From positions 1 to 64,000 of the forward strand of contig CAZPGL010000003.1 of the NCBI GenBank assembly GCA_964586175.1: a stretch of 64,000 bases of DNA, in the 5' to 3' direction. The notes beneath the pieces were generated by a model. It made no database searches. It saw only the letters and a program-made list of their open reading frames with translations, and had not been told where the DNA came from. Positions 1-7,614 of the stretch are shown in pieces. The first letter of the stretch is position 1. Every line of letters begins with the position of its first letter. A program made the translations under genes and the position numbers. The DNA is from CAZPGL01 sp964586175 (GTDB lineage Bacteria; Actinomycetota; Acidimicrobiia; Acidimicrobiales; MedAcidi-G1).

Positions 1-1123
1 TCGACACCGCGTTGCCGTCGGTGTCGACCACGCACACGTGGGTGGTGTCGGGCGGTTCGCCCGCCATGCGGGGCACCGAGGCCCGCTCGCCGGCGGCGAT
101 GCGCCGGGCCAGGTCGGCGGCGTGGGCCTCGGACAGCAGGTGGTCGAGGGGCACGTCGACGAACTCGGGGTCGCCGACGTGGGCGTCCTTGTCGGCGGTG
201 GCCCACTTCATGGCCTCGGTGACGGTGTGGACGTGGTCGACCCCGTTGTGGTCCATGGCCGCTAGGTCGAAGTGTCCGAGCACGTTGAGCATCTGGGCCA
301 CCATCACCCCGCCGCCCGGCGGTCGGTTGGTGGCCACGCCGAGGCCCCGATAGGTGGTGCGCAGCGGGTCGTTCCAGACGGTCCGGTAGCCGGCCAGGTC
401 TTCGGCGGTCAGCAGGCCGCCGTGGGCTGCCATGTCGGCGGCGATCTCGACGGCGATCTCACCGTGGTAGAAGACGTCGGCGCCGCCCTCGGCGATGCGT
501 TCCAGGGTGCGGGCCAGGTCGGGGTTGGTCAGGGTCTCGCCGATGCCCCGCAGCGTGCCGTCGTCGTGGAAGTAGATGCGTCGCCCGGCCGCCGTGTGGG
601 CCAGCCGGCCCACGTTGTCGGCCCGCCCCAGGGTCGCCCCCTCCTGCCACCAGTGGTACACCGCGGGCCGGATGGCGAACCCGTCGGACGCCCAGGCCAC
701 GGCCGGAGCCACCACGTCGGCCCACGGCAGGCGGCCGTGGCGCTCGTGGGCCTCGTGGTAGGCCAGCAGCGCCCCCGGGGTGGTGATCGACCGGTAGCCG
801 ACGTCGTTGACGTGCCCGTCGAGGATGAACCCGAAGCCGTCCCGGGTCTCGCCGACCACCAGGTGCTCCCACATGTCGGGCCGCACCGCGGCCGGGGACG
901 TGCCGTGGAAGTCGACGCAGGCATGGACGCCCTCGCCAGGCAGGAACAGCTGGGCGCTGCCGAACCCGGCGATGCCGCACATCTGCGGGTCGACCACCCC
1001 GGCGACCAGCGCACAGGCCACTGCTGCGTCCACCGCGTTGCCCCCGGCCCGCAGGGCGTCGACCCCGGCCTCGACCGCCTCGGGCTGGGCGGCCACCACC
1101 ATGCCGGTGCCGTACTTGCTCAT
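1..1123 (-). CDS. gamma-glutamyltransferase family protein (3' end outside window)
   Basis: This is an N-terminal nucleophile hydrolase that cleaves or transfers the gamma-glutamyl group of glutathione-like substrates. Reading down from the ATG at 1123, the protein opens MSKYGTGMVVAAQPEA and contains the family's AGGNAVDAAVA segment. Near residues 359-366 it shows DTTHVCVV, the autoprocessing site; Thr360 would be the new N-terminus and nucleophile. Only 374 codons lie in the window, so the small subunit is mostly missing. The start overlaps the stop of the upstream dioxygenase gene by 4 nt (ATGA), implying translational coupling. No signal peptide is evident, so an intracellular role is possible. 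The family call is strong; the physiological substrate is unknown. Confidence 0.88.
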   Translation of the reverse strand, partial: MSKYGTGMVVAAQPEAVEAGVDALRAGGNAVDAAVACALVAGVVDPQMCGIAGFGSAQLFLPGEGVHACVDFHGTSPAAVRPDMWEHLVVGETRDGFGFILDGHVNDVGYRSITTPGALLAYHEAHERHGRLPWADVVAPAVAWASDGFAIRPAVYHWWQEGATLGRADNVGRLAHTAAGRRIYFHDDGTLRGIGETLTNPDLARTLERIAEGGADVFYHGEIAVEIAADMAAHGGLLTAEDLAGYRTVWNDPLRTTYRGLGVATNRPPGGGVMVAQMLNVLGHFDLAAMDHNGVDHVHTVTEAMKWATADKDAHVGDPEFVDVPLDHLLSEAHAADLARRIAAGERASVPRMAGEPPDTTHVCVVDTDGNAVS

Positions 1124-2025
1124 CGGGGGCTCGGCGTCGGCTCGTCGGCCACGGCCTGGACGGCGAAGAACGACGCCACCGACGGCATCTCCGGCAGGTC
1201 CATCTCGTAGCTGGTGCAGCGCACCCGGTTGGTGGCCACCCCGGCCACGACCTCGCCGTCGAACCGGCTGGGCAGGTGGTTGGGGGCCAGGGGCTGGGCG
1301 TCCTCGGCGTAGTACTGGACGATGAACAGTCGCCGCGGCCGGTTCGACACGTTGGGTGCCGAACCGTGCAGGACCCGGCCGTGCATGAGGTACGCCGCGC
1401 CGGCCGGGCCCCCGCAGGTCACCGCCTGCTCGCCGGCCCACGCCTCGACCTCGGCGCTGACCGCCCCGGTGAACACCCCGTCGTGCCAGTGGTCGTACAG
1501 CAGTCCGAGGTGACTGCCCGGCACCACCTCGAGGGGCCCGTTGTCGTCGCCCACGTCGTCGAGGTGGAACAGCACGGTGACCAGGTCCTCGTTGGTGAGC
1601 GGACCGAACGGGAAGTCCTGGTGGTACTTGAGGTGGGTGGCCGTGCCCGGCAGCTTCGAGTTGACTTTGGACTCCCGGAATCGCAGGTTCGGCCCGATGA
1701 GCTGGGCCACCGCGTCGAGGGCCGGGTTGCCGCGCATGACATCGAGGTAGCGGTCCGACACCTCGATCGGCGAGGCGACCCGGCGCAGCCCGGGCCGCTC
1801 GGCGCTGTGCCCGGGCTCGACGTCGAACCGGGGCCGCCCGTCGAACGCCACCCCGTAGGGCCCCGGGTGCGAGCGGCTCTCCTCGACCCAGGCGTCGAAC
1901 ACCTCGACCAATCCGGCCAGGCGCACCGGATCGATGGCGTCGTCGAGGCGCAGGTAGCCGTCGCGGTGGAAGGTCTCGACCTGGGCGTCGTCAAGGGCCG
2001 GCGACCGGGCAGGGGTCGAGGTCAT
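1120..2025 (-). CDS. phytanoyl-CoA dioxygenase (PhyH) family Fe(II)/2-oxoglutarate oxygenase
   Basis: A 301-residue member of the PhyH family, which hydroxylates small or CoA-linked substrates using Fe(II), O2 and 2-oxoglutarate. The metal triad is visible: H135-x-D137 in YHQD and H220 in VLHGSAPN, with R229/R231 nearby for 2-oxoglutarate binding. The N-terminal FHRDGYLRLDD element is typical. Transcription probably starts at the ATG itself: a TAGTGT -10 box ends 7 nt before the start. The gene overlaps the following gamma-glutamyltransferase by 4 nt, so the two are likely co-expressed. The actual substrate cannot be read from sequence; many actinobacterial PhyH proteins do not act on phytanoyl-CoA. 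Confidence 0.9.
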   Translation of the reverse strand: MTSTPARSPALDDAQVETFHRDGYLRLDDAIDPVRLAGLVEVFDAWVEESRSHPGPYGVAFDGRPRFDVEPGHSAERPGLRRVASPIEVSDRYLDVMRGNPALDAVAQLIGPNLRFRESKVNSKLPGTATHLKYHQDFPFGPLTNEDLVTVLFHLDDVGDDNGPLEVVPGSHLGLLYDHWHDGVFTGAVSAEVEAWAGEQAVTCGGPAGAAYLMHGRVLHGSAPNVSNRPRRLFIVQYYAEDAQPLAPNHLPSRFDGEVVAGVATNRVRCTSYEMDLPEMPSVASFFAVQAVADEPTPSPR

Positions 2026-2032
2026 GGCGCGG

Positions 2033-2038
2033 ACACTA
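2033..2038 (-). promoter_or_regulatory. -10 box of PhyH gene (leaderless)
   Basis: TAGTGT on the minus strand, 7 nt before the ATG at 2025. The spacing places the transcript start at or next to the start codon. The 169-nt region 2026-2194 holds nothing else I can recognise. Confidence 0.5.
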
Positions 2039-2194
2039 GCCCCGACAGGGGAACCGGTGGCCTGCCGGCAGGGGGGCGGTGGGCCTGATGGGCGCGGAAT
2101 CCACGACCGTGCCGGGGGCTCTCACCGAACCATTCGAGGAGTGCCCGCCAGCGTTGTTTCTCGTCGAGGACGTCCGAGGCCAGCAGCCGATCGA

Positions 2195-2497
2195 CTAGCC
2201 GGCGAAGATGCCGATGAAGTCCTCCAGGGGGATGCCCTCGGAGGCGCTGCGGTACTTCACGTAGCCGGCGGCCTGCATCTCGGCCTGGACGCGGAGTGCG
2301 ACGTCGCGGCTCGGCGACTTGGCGATCGACACGTTGGCGCCGATGCCGCCGACGTAGCCGTTCCACACGGATTCGATGTCGTTGCGGGCCATGATCTCCA
2401 GCGCCTGGCCGAGGATCGCCAACTGTTCGGGTGTGCCGGGCGTCAGGCCGTCGAAAGCCGGGCCGGGTTCGTAGATGTTGACCGAGGTGTACGCCAT
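2195..2497 (-). CDS. small hypothetical protein (100 aa)
   Basis: I do not recognise a family. The protein starts MAYTSVNIYEPGPAFDG and is mostly hydrophilic with one probable amphipathic helix (QLAILGQALEIMARND). It has no signal peptide, membrane segment or cysteine motif. I chose the ATG at 2497 because AGGGGGACAAGG lies just upstream, a good Shine-Dalgarno; an in-frame start 14 codons earlier has no comparable site. It lies 80 nt downstream of the F420 oxidoreductase on the same strand and could be co-transcribed with it. Codon usage matches its neighbours, supporting a real gene. No function is proposed. Confidence 0.6.
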   Translation of the reverse strand: MAYTSVNIYEPGPAFDGLTPGTPEQLAILGQALEIMARNDIESVWNGYVGGIGANVSIAKSPSRDVALRVQAEMQAAGYVKYRSASEGIPLEDFIGIFAG

Positions 2498-2577
2498 GTC
2501 CTTGTCCCCCTTGGACTCGTGGAGCACCGATCCAACCACAGGCTCCCCGCCCCTTCAACCGGAACGGGCCCCGGGGC

Positions 2578-3555
2578 TCAGGCGAACAGGGGGGTGAGGG
2601 TTTCGCCGGCGAGGGTGACGATGTCGGGGTCGTGGCCGTTGGCCGGCATGTTGATGGTGATCCCGTCGAGGCCCAGGTCGAGTTGGTGGCGCACCACGGC
2701 AGCCACCTCATCGGGGTCGCCCATCACGATGCGGTCCATGATCGCCGCCTGCATGGCCTCGTCGAGGGCGTCCCAGTCGACGCCTTGGCGGGCGAAGAAG
2801 GCGTTGCGGACCATCACCGCTTCGTCGTGGGTGGGGGCCAGCAGCACCGAGAACAGGCGCGACACCGTGATCTCGGACCGGTCGCGTCCCGCCGCCTCGC
2901 AGTGGGCGGCCAGTACGTCGAGCTTGCGGGGAATTTCGGGGATCGAACAGGTCAGGTTGGAGTGGTCGGCGAACGCGGCGACGAGACGCAGGGTTTTCTT
3001 CTCGCCCGACCCGCCGATCATGACCGGGAGGCGGCGCAGTGGCCCCGGCACGTTGATGGCGTCGTCGACCCGGTAGTGGCGGCCGTCGAACGTGGGCCGC
3101 TCGCCCCGCAGCATCGGCACGATGATCTCCAGGGCCTCCTCGAGCTTCTCGAACCGCTCGGTGAACGTGCCGAAGTCGAAGCCGTACGAAGCGTGCTCCA
3201 ACTCGAACCAGCCGGCACCGATACCCAGCACGGCCCGGCCGCCGGACACCACGTCGAGGGTGGTGACCGTCTTGGCCAGCACCGCCGGGTTCCGGTACGT
3301 GTTGCCGGTCACCAGCGCCGACAGTTGCACGGTGTCGGTGACGGCGGCCAGGGCGGCCAGCAGCGTGTAGCACTCGAGCATCTCGTGGTCGGGGCGGCCC
3401 AGCAGGGGCAGCTGGTAGAAGTGGTCCATCACCAGCACCGTGTCGAACCCGGCCGCTTCGGCGGCCCGCGCCTGAGCGGCCACCGTGTCGAACAGGCCGT
3501 CCGGGGCGACCCCCGGGTAGGTGAAGTTTGGGATCTGGTAGCCGAGGCGGATCAT
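2578..3555 (-). CDS. LLM-class F420-dependent oxidoreductase
   Basis: A 325-residue luciferase-like TIM-barrel protein, probably using reduced cofactor F420 for hydride transfer. The opening IRLGYQIPNFTYPGV, the VLVMDHFYQL segment, the LDVVSGGRAVLGIGAGWFELEH block and PVMIGGSGEKKTLRLVAAFAD are characteristic of this family. The length is normal. A TAGGTT -10 box lies 6 nt before the ATG with CTGACG 18 nt further upstream, so the message is probably leaderless. It precedes the small unknown gene. The substrate cannot be deduced; F420 rather than FMN is inferred from the subfamily and the actinobacterial context. Confidence 0.88.
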   Translation of the reverse strand: MIRLGYQIPNFTYPGVAPDGLFDTVAAQARAAEAAGFDTVLVMDHFYQLPLLGRPDHEMLECYTLLAALAAVTDTVQLSALVTGNTYRNPAVLAKTVTTLDVVSGGRAVLGIGAGWFELEHASYGFDFGTFTERFEKLEEALEIIVPMLRGERPTFDGRHYRVDDAINVPGPLRRLPVMIGGSGEKKTLRLVAAFADHSNLTCSIPEIPRKLDVLAAHCEAAGRDRSEITVSRLFSVLLAPTHDEAVMVRNAFFARQGVDWDALDEAMQAAIMDRIVMGDPDEVAAVVRHQLDLGLDGITINMPANGHDPDIVTLAGETLTPLFA

Positions 3556-3561
3556 GTGGTG

Positions 3562-3591
3562 AACCTAGTCACCGATCCGCCGGGTCGTCAG
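3562..3591 (-). promoter_or_regulatory. promoter of F420 oxidoreductase gene
   Basis: Minus-strand TAGGTT (3562-3567) is 6 nt from the ATG at 3555, with CTGACG (3586-3591) as a possible -35 at 18-nt spacing. It predicts a leaderless transcript. Confidence 0.45.
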
Positions 3592-3595
3592 GGGG

Positions 3596-3880
3596 TCAGG
3601 CATCGAGGCGGGTGAGGGCGTCAAGCGACGTCAGGCCGTCGACACGGAAACGTTTGGTGCGCGACGACAGCCCGCGCTCCAGGGTCACCGCGCTGGGCCG
3701 CAGCCGCAACGCCCGGGCCAAGGCCACACGGGCCGCTTCGGTGGCTCGACCGTCCACCGGCACCTCGGCCACCTTGATGCGCACCATGCCGCCGGCCACC
3801 CGCACCGACGTGTGGCGGGCCCGCGGTGTCACCCGAACCTGGAGTGTGCAGGCCGGCGGGTCACCGGTTGTGTGATCCAT
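3596..3880 (-). CDS. DUF167 (YggU-like) family protein
   Basis: A 94-residue protein of the DUF167 family, small conserved proteins of unknown biochemical role. The diagnostic stretch is LQVRVTPRARHTSVRVAGG, followed by the VPVDGRATEAARVALARAL helix and a C-terminal TKRFRVDG strand. I chose the ATG at 3880 over an in-frame GTG at 3907 because TACGCT, a -10-like box, lies 8 nt upstream of the ATG, as at several other genes here. It diverges from paaA, whose promoter begins about 50 nt away. The family assignment is good; function is not known. Confidence 0.8.
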   Translation of the reverse strand: MDHTTGDPPACTLQVRVTPRARHTSVRVAGGMVRIKVAEVPVDGRATEAARVALARALRLRPSAVTLERGLSSRTKRFRVDGLTSLDALTRLDA

Positions 3881-3888
3881 GGTCGGTG

Positions 3889-3894
3889 AGCGTA
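3889..3894 (-). promoter_or_regulatory. -10 box of DUF167 gene (leaderless)
   Basis: Minus-strand TACGCT, 8 nt before the ATG at 3880. It supports that start over the upstream GTG. Confidence 0.35.
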
Positions 3895-3933
3895 GGTGAA
3901 TGGACACGACCCCACTCGAAAGTAGACAAAGGT

Positions 3934-3962
3934 TTGACGATTTGGGGGTGGGTTCCTATACT
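3934..3962 (+). promoter_or_regulatory. promoter of paaADBC, consensus-like, leaderless
   Basis: TTGACG (3934-3939) and TATACT (3957-3962) are separated by exactly 17 nt, the best vegetative promoter in the window. The paaA ATG begins 8 nt after the -10 box, so the mRNA should begin at or within 1-2 nt of the start codon. Confidence 0.8.
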
Positions 3963-3970
3963 CGGCGCAC

Positions 3971-4885
3971 ATGGGTCGAACCTGGGCATCACTCGCCGAC
4001 TTCGAGGCGTTCCTCGACGACGGTGGCATCGTCGAACCCGACGACGCCATGCCCGACGACTACCGCCGGGCCGTCTTCGCCTTCATCGAGATGCACGCCA
4101 ACAGCGAGCTCATGGGGGGCCTCACCGAACGGGACTGGATCCCCCGCAGCCCCGGCCTGCGCCACAAGATGGCCATCCTGGCCAAGACCCAGGACGAGAT
4201 CGGCCACGCCCACCTGCTCTACATGGTCGCCGCCGACCTCGGCGTCAAGACCCGTCAGCAGATGCTCGAGGACCTTCTTGCCGGCCAGAGCCGCTTCCAC
4301 AACGTCTTCCACTACCGGGCCGAGACCTGGGGCGACCAGGTGGCCATCGCCTTCCTCGTCGACGCCGCCGCCCTGGCCAGCCAGCAGGCGGTGTTCAAGA
4401 ACTGCTCCTACGGGCCCTACAAGCGCATCCTCAAGCGGATCATCGCCGAGGAGGGCTTCCACATGCGCTTCGGCGAGGAACGCATGCTGCGCATCGCCGA
4501 GGGCACCGACGCCCAACGGGCCATGTTCCAGGAGTCCATCGACCGCTGGTGGCTGCCCGCCCTGCAGCTGTTCGGCCCCGACTCCAAGCCCGACGACGTG
4601 CTCCTGCGGTGGCACATCAAGTCGGAACGCAACGAGGTGCTGCGCGACCGCTGGATCCAGAAGTTCGCCCCGATGCTCATGTCGTACGGCTTCACCATCC
4701 CCGACCCCGAACTGCACTACGACGAGGACGCCGAGCGCTGGGAACCTGGTCCCATCGACTGGGAGCCCCTGAAGCGCACCCTGGCCATGGGCGGCCCCGA
4801 CTCGGCCCGCCGTATCGCCGACGCCGCCGGCCACTGGGTCGACACCCGCTGGGTGCGCGACGCCCTCGAAGCGGTGGCGGCGTGA
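3971..4885 (+). CDS. paaA: 1,2-phenylacetyl-CoA epoxidase, catalytic subunit A
   Basis: The diiron catalytic subunit of the oxygenase that epoxidises the ring of phenylacetyl-CoA, the first ring-attacking step of aerobic hybrid phenylacetate degradation. The 304-residue length matches the family. Carboxylate-bridged diiron ligands are visible: E46, E76-x-x-H79 (DEIGH), D131 and E161-x-x-H164 (EEGFH). It is the first gene of a tight four-gene unit whose order is A-D-B-C rather than the usual A-B-C-D. Its start is set by the consensus-like promoter ending 8 nt upstream. The stop overlaps the GTG of paaD. No PaaE reductase gene lies in the window. Confidence 0.97.
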   Translation: MGRTWASLADFEAFLDDGGIVEPDDAMPDDYRRAVFAFIEMHANSELMGGLTERDWIPRSPGLRHKMAILAKTQDEIGHAHLLYMVAADLGVKTRQQMLEDLLAGQSRFHNVFHYRAETWGDQVAIAFLVDAAALASQQAVFKNCSYGPYKRILKRIIAEEGFHMRFGEERMLRIAEGTDAQRAMFQESIDRWWLPALQLFGPDSKPDDVLLRWHIKSERNEVLRDRWIQKFAPMLMSYGFTIPDPELHYDEDAERWEPGPIDWEPLKRTLAMGGPDSARRIADAAGHWVDTRWVRDALEAVAA

Positions 4886-5361
4886 GCACGACCCTGCGAC
4901 CGTGCCGGCTGTCGGCCGACACCGTGCGGGCCGCGGTGGCCACCGTCGACGACCCCGAATACCCGGGGGTGTCCATCGCCGACCTGGGCCTCGTCGAGGA
5001 CGTGCGCCTCGACGCCGACGGCACGGCCCACGTCGACCTCGTGCCCACCTTCTCCGGCTGTCCGGCCCTGTCGATGATCGCCGACGAGGTCGAGCAGGCC
5101 GCGTCCGCCGTCGACGGCGTGGCCTCGACCGCCGTGCGCTGGCTGACCTCCCCGGCTTGGTCCATCGACCGGGTCACCGACGCCGGCCGGCGGGCCCTGG
5201 CCGCCGAGTTCACGGTGGCCGTCCGCATCGGCGACGGCCCCGCCCCGTGCCCCCGCTGCGGTGCACCCACCGACGAACGGTCGCCGTTCGGGCCCAGCCG
5301 CTGCCGGGCCGTCCACGTGTGCCCGGCCTGCGCCGAGGTCGTCGAGGTCATGCGGGGTTGA
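4882..5361 (+). CDS. paaD: phenylacetate epoxidase assembly protein PaaD
   Basis: A 159-residue PaaD protein, thought to help mature the diiron/Fe-S parts of the epoxidase complex. The N-terminal two-thirds is a MIP18/DUF59 fold (VDDPEYPGVSIADLGLVEDV ... FSGCPALSMIADEV). The C-terminus carries a zinc-ribbon-like set of cysteines, CPRCGAP then FGPSRCRAVHVCPAC. The GTG start at 4882 overlaps the paaA stop (GTGA). It lies second in the operon, ahead of paaB, which is an unusual position. The stop is 1 nt before the paaB start. Confidence 0.93.
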   Translation: MSTTLRPCRLSADTVRAAVATVDDPEYPGVSIADLGLVEDVRLDADGTAHVDLVPTFSGCPALSMIADEVEQAASAVDGVASTAVRWLTSPAWSIDRVTDAGRRALAAEFTVAVRIGDGPAPCPRCGAPTDERSPFGPSRCRAVHVCPACAEVVEVMRG

Positions 5362-5362
5362 C

Positions 5363-5647
5363 GTGCGGGTCTACGAGGTGTTCCTGAAAAAGGACGGCAA
5401 GGACGAGTTCCGCCACGCCGGCAGCATCGAAGCGGCCAACGACGAGTTGGCCCTGCTGCTGGCCCGCGAGAACTACGCCCGCCGGGCCGAAGGCGACCGC
5501 ATGTGGATCGTCGACCGCGACGACATCGTGGTCGGCGACGACGAGTTCGTGGCCCCCAACGCCGACAAGCCCCACCGCCACAACGACGGCCGCCGGGTCG
5601 CCGAACGGCGCCGGGCCCAGCGGGAGGACCGGGGGAGTACACGGTGA
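5363..5647 (+). CDS. paaB: 1,2-phenylacetyl-CoA epoxidase subunit B
   Basis: A 94-residue PaaB, the small subunit that bridges PaaA-PaaC heterodimers. It opens VRVYEVFLKKDGKDEFRHAG and contains the conserved ENYARRAEGDRMWIVDRDDI block. The length matches the family. The GTG at 5363 is chosen because it lies 1 nt after the paaD stop and gives the family's usual N-terminus; the frame stays open further upstream but only inside paaD. The arginine-rich tail after residue 75 is more extended than the core. The stop overlaps the paaC start (GTGA). Confidence 0.93.
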   Translation: MRVYEVFLKKDGKDEFRHAGSIEAANDELALLLARENYARRAEGDRMWIVDRDDIVVGDDEFVAPNADKPHRHNDGRRVAERRRAQREDRGSTR

Positions 5648-6396
5648 CCACCGTCGACGTCGCCCCCGAGGTGTACGGGTACCTGCTGGCCCTGGCCGAC
5701 GACGAGCACCTCATGGGCCAGCAGCACACCGAGTGGATCGGGGTGGCCCCGTTCCTCGAGGAGGACATGGCCCTGGCCAGCATCGGCCAGGACGAACTGG
5801 GCCACGCGGCCCTGCTGTACGTGTTGTTGGCCGGTGACGACGACCGGGCCGTCGACGCTCTCGCCCTGGGGCGCGACCCGGCCGACTACCGGTCGTGCCA
5901 CCTGGTCGAGGCGTCCGGCGGCGGCTGGGCGTTCGCCCTGGTCCGCCACTGGTTCCACGACACCGCCGAGGAGTTGCGGTGGGGGCTGCTGGCCGGCTCG
6001 ACGCTGACCGAGGTGGCCGACCTGGTGGGCCTGGTCGAGCGCGAGGAGCGCTACCACCGCCGCCATGCCAACGCCCTGCTCGACGCCCTGCTCGACGTGC
6101 CCGACGCCGCGGCCCGCATCGGCGAGGCGGTGGCCGAGTTGCTGCCGCTGGCTGTCGCCCAGTTCGAGGCCCCGGCCGGTGAGGCGGCCGTCGTCGCCGC
6201 CGGCGTGGCCGCCAGACCACTGGCCGACCTGCTGCCCGAGTGGCGGCATCAGGTGGTCGAGCGGTTCGGCGCCGTCGACTGGGAGGGTCTGGCCACCGTC
6301 GACCAGGGTGGCCGCACCCGTCGCCACGCCGACTTCGGGCCGCTCATGGCCCGCATGCGCGAGGTCTACGACCTCGACCCGGCCGCCGTCTGGTAG
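5644..6396 (+). CDS. paaC: 1,2-phenylacetyl-CoA epoxidase subunit C (structural)
   Basis: A 250-residue PaaC, the PaaA paralogue that pairs with the catalytic subunit and is usually non-catalytic. It shows the family's HLMGQQHTEWIGVAPFLEEDM and SIGQDELGHAALLY segments and ends with ADFGPLMARMREVYDLDP. The GTG start overlaps the paaB stop by 4 nt. It is the last gene of the unit; the next gene, a P450, converges on it with only a 9-nt gap. Neither paaE nor other paa genes (paaK, paaG, paaZ) follow. Confidence 0.95.
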   Translation: MTTVDVAPEVYGYLLALADDEHLMGQQHTEWIGVAPFLEEDMALASIGQDELGHAALLYVLLAGDDDRAVDALALGRDPADYRSCHLVEASGGGWAFALVRHWFHDTAEELRWGLLAGSTLTEVADLVGLVEREERYHRRHANALLDALLDVPDAAARIGEAVAELLPLAVAQFEAPAGEAAVVAAGVAARPLADLLPEWRHQVVERFGAVDWEGLATVDQGGRTRRHADFGPLMARMREVYDLDPAAVW

Positions 6397-6405
6397 GTGC
6401 CGCGC

Positions 6406-7566
6406 TCAGGGGCCGGGCACGTCCCACCGGGCGGCCACGGCCACCGGCTTGCGGAACACCAGGCCCCGGGCCGGGGTCGAGCGGTCGGGGTCGAGGCGGA
6501 GGCCCGGCAGCAGGTCCAACACCGCATCGATGGCCAGCCGGGTCTCCAACCGGGCCAGGTGCATGCCCAGGCACACGTGGGGGCCCTGGACGAACGTGAG
6601 GTGCTGGCGGGCCTCGGCCCGACGTACGTCGTACCGGTCGGGGTCACCGAACACCGCCGGGTCCCGGTTGGCGGCGGCCAGCGACACGGTCACCAGGTCA
6701 CCCTGGCCGATGTCGGCCCCGGCCACGGTGACGTCCCGGGTGGCGTACCGGTCGACCAGGGTGGCCGGCGGTTCCAGGCGCAGCGACTCCTCCACGGCGT
6801 CGGCCACCAGTGCCCGGTCTCGACGGACGGCGGCCAGTTGGTCGGGGTGGTGGAGCAGATCCCACAGTGCGTTGGCCGTCGACCCCTCCGAGGTCTCGAT
6901 GGCGCCGAACATGATCACCGCGGCGTTGGCGAACACCTCGTCGCCGTCGAGTCGGCCCGCAGCGGCGGCCAGAGGCCCGGCGCCGGTGGCCACCGCCTCA
7001 TCCACCCGGGATCGCAAGCCGGCCACCGCGGCGTGGGTGTCGGCGCCCACCGGGCGACCGGCATTGACCCCTTCGATGGCCGCGCCAATGGTGCGGTACC
7101 AGCCCAGCACCTCCTCGGGATCGGTTCCGGTCAGGCCGAGAGCCTCGACGATGGTCGCCACGGCGAGCGGGGCGGCCACCGCCTTCCGCAGTTCGGCGGA
7201 CCCATCGGCGGCCATCGTGCCGACCAGGCGGCGGGCCTCGGCGTGCAACCAGGCCTCGAGGTGGTCGCGGACGACTGCCGGTCGGAACGGCTCGGCGAAC
7301 GCCGCCCGGTGGCGTTCGTGGTCGACACCGTCGGCGGACAGCATCGAACGGCCCACCACCTGGGCCGTCGAGAACCTCGGGTCGTCGACGGTGAACGTGT
7401 CGGCGTCACGCATGATGTCCACCGCCGTGGCCCGGTCCACGACCAGCCAGCCATCGATGGCGTCAAGCCACACCACCGGTCCAGCCTCCCGTAGCCGGGC
7501 CAGATGTGGGTGGGGGTCGCCGGCCAGGTCGTCGAGCGACGGCCCGGTGGTTGGGGAGGGAGTCAT
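6406..7566 (-). CDS. cytochrome P450
   Basis: A soluble bacterial-type P450 of 386 residues. The haem-ligand loop is FVQGPHVCLGMHLARLE with Cys332. The I-helix oxygen-binding motif is GAIET (221-225) and the K-helix ExxR is EESLR (259-263). I chose the ATG at 7566 (MTPSPTTGPSLDD) because the frame further upstream lies over the divergent aldolase gene and lacks P450 features. The 48-nt gap to that gene must hold both promoters; AT-rich TTTAGCAT on this strand is the best candidate. No ferredoxin or reductase gene is adjacent. The substrate is unknown. Confidence 0.93.
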   Translation of the reverse strand: MTPSPTTGPSLDDLAGDPHPHLARLREAGPVVWLDAIDGWLVVDRATAVDIMRDADTFTVDDPRFSTAQVVGRSMLSADGVDHERHRAAFAEPFRPAVVRDHLEAWLHAEARRLVGTMAADGSAELRKAVAAPLAVATIVEALGLTGTDPEEVLGWYRTIGAAIEGVNAGRPVGADTHAAVAGLRSRVDEAVATGAGPLAAAAGRLDGDEVFANAAVIMFGAIETSEGSTANALWDLLHHPDQLAAVRRDRALVADAVEESLRLEPPATLVDRYATRDVTVAGADIGQGDLVTVSLAAANRDPAVFGDPDRYDVRRAEARQHLTFVQGPHVCLGMHLARLETRLAIDAVLDLLPGLRLDPDRSTPARGLVFRKPVAVAARWDVPGP

Positions 7567-7614
7567 CAGCGCATCCGGTGTCGGGGAGGCGAAGATGCTA
7601 AACCGTCGCCGACG

